DNA of 64,000 nucleotides from the NCBI RefSeq assembly GCF_004354985.1, contig NZ_SMSK01000001.1, forward strand, positions 1,171,066 to 1,235,065, given 5' to 3'. Positions 63,435-64,000 of the stretch are shown in pieces. The stretch is from Segetibacter sp. 3557_3 (GTDB lineage Bacteria > Bacteroidota > Bacteroidia > Chitinophagales > Chitinophagaceae). Position numbers and translations under genes: made by a program. The notes below the pieces were generated by a model, which worked only from the letters and a program-made list of their open reading frames with translations, did no database searches and was not told the origin of the DNA. Positions within the stretch are counted from its first letter, which is position 1. Each line of letters opens with the position of its first letter.

Positions 63435-64000
63435 AAAACAATTCGCTTTACCAGGCTATGGTTGTAAACAGGTTCTCCGTTTGAAGATAGGTAAATCAAT
63501 GTCTAGAATTTAGTTTTTCGAAATTGAAGGCGTGAACTATAGCCCGTAGATAGTTCCAGGCACTTGGGCGACGCACCGTTCTTTACCCAGATGCATTCTC
63601 CGGGCTATGGCAGCTCTCAAATGTTAATGCCGGGAAGAAGACTTAAATAGTTGAGCCACCCGTGAGCGTCCCGTCTGTAGCCGTATCGATTGGGGAAAAG
63701 CCAAAAGCCTGCATAGGTAAAGTTGTGCATCCCGTGGCATTCGCAGGTAACTATACACCATTCAATGTCGTTTAGTTAAGCCGATTGTAATTTGTTTGCC
63801 CAGCTACTCCCAATCGTACAAGAGTGTCCTTATAAGCACGCTGATGTTTCCTGGATTGCAACTTTGGGGTAATTTGTAAACCCAAAAACCCTTTGCAATT
63901 AAGACCGTTACGCAAATTGAATGCTTACTTCAAACAAGAGTGTGGTTCTGACAGCTTTTTGAGTTTCAAATTGACCGTTAGAGGTCCTATAGAAGAGTAA
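63435..64000. other. Upstream region at the right edge with no supportable gene
   Basis: 566 bases that must include the promoter of the VCBS pair. GAACTAT at 63533 pairs with ATAGTTC at 63549, and AGCCCG and CGGGCT are found on either side of it. A 50-codon plus-strand frame without a start ends exactly at the last base. I see no rRNA, tRNA or repeat copy. Confidence 0.4.

Noticed and set aside
63850..64000. 50-codon plus-strand frame ending at the last base of the window
   Set aside because: It has no ATG, GTG or promoter and no recognisable family, and it ends exactly at the window edge by chance.

Overview
The window looks like chromosomal DNA of a Bacteroidota bacterium, most likely of the Chitinophagaceae or a close relative (inference from gene content, not from a search). 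Evidence: type IX secretion sorting tails, a PorP/SprF-type protein beside a giant PKD-repeat protein, a CarboxypepD_reg/TonB-dependent receptor, VCBS/UnbV lipoprotein pairs, lipoproteins without a gamma-type leader, a BlaI-M56 pair, and several TAnnTTTG -7 promoter elements typical of the phylum. There are no rRNA, tRNA, CRISPR, phage or transposase genes that I can support. Most of the window is ordinary core and secreted-protein chromosome.

Layout. 1-7.8 kb: the end of a secreted protein, an M1 aminopeptidase with a sorting tail, rlmH, a rhomboid protease, tilS, glnS and a small TPR protein. 8-13.6 kb: etfBA, a secreted protein with a Lys/Pro repeat linker, and a TonB-dependent receptor. 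13.8-22.8 kb: a DUF3347 lipoprotein, an ABC-F ATPase, a GNAT acetyltransferase, a membrane pyrophosphatase with an extra C-terminal domain, and a blaI-M56 pair behind paired inverted repeats. 23.1-30.2 kb: porP/sprF with a 1693-residue PKD protein, then a WbqC-like protein. 30.4-36.8 kb: a LEA-type lipoprotein, an HMA-like protein, pyrE, a Nudix hydrolase, coaD-pyrB-pyrR, a histidine phosphatase and a DUF4197 protein. 36.9-47.4 kb: an FAD oxidoreductase, a glutaminyl cyclase, a methyltransferase and a DUF58-transglutaminase-MoxR-secreted protein cluster, ending in a minisatellite. 47.8-56.6 kb: an operon with a vanadium haloperoxidase and an outer-membrane barrel, a GH65 enzyme, a delta-60 repeat protein and an SRPBCC/GyrI-like protein. 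56.7-63.4 kb: two tandem VCBS/UnbV lipoproteins. The last 566 bases hold no gene I can support.

How the genes work together. UMP synthesis and its control (pyrE, pyrB, pyrR), CoA synthesis (coaD), tRNA charging and modification (glnS, tilS), 23S rRNA methylation (rlmH) and electron transfer from dehydrogenases (etfAB) are housekeeping. The rest mostly concerns the cell envelope: protein export through the type IX system, surface adhesion, nutrient uptake and polymer degradation.

The most interesting unexplained signal is a family of five diverged intergenic repeats of about 70-80 bp (3777, 7441, 20162, 32890, 41372). Every copy lies just downstream of a gene and points the same way as that gene, with its T-rich end nearest the stop codon. 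Other items worth attention are the C-terminal extension of the pyrophosphatase, an orphan LytTR-like direct repeat, the operator arrangement at blaI, and an 80-bp minisatellite.
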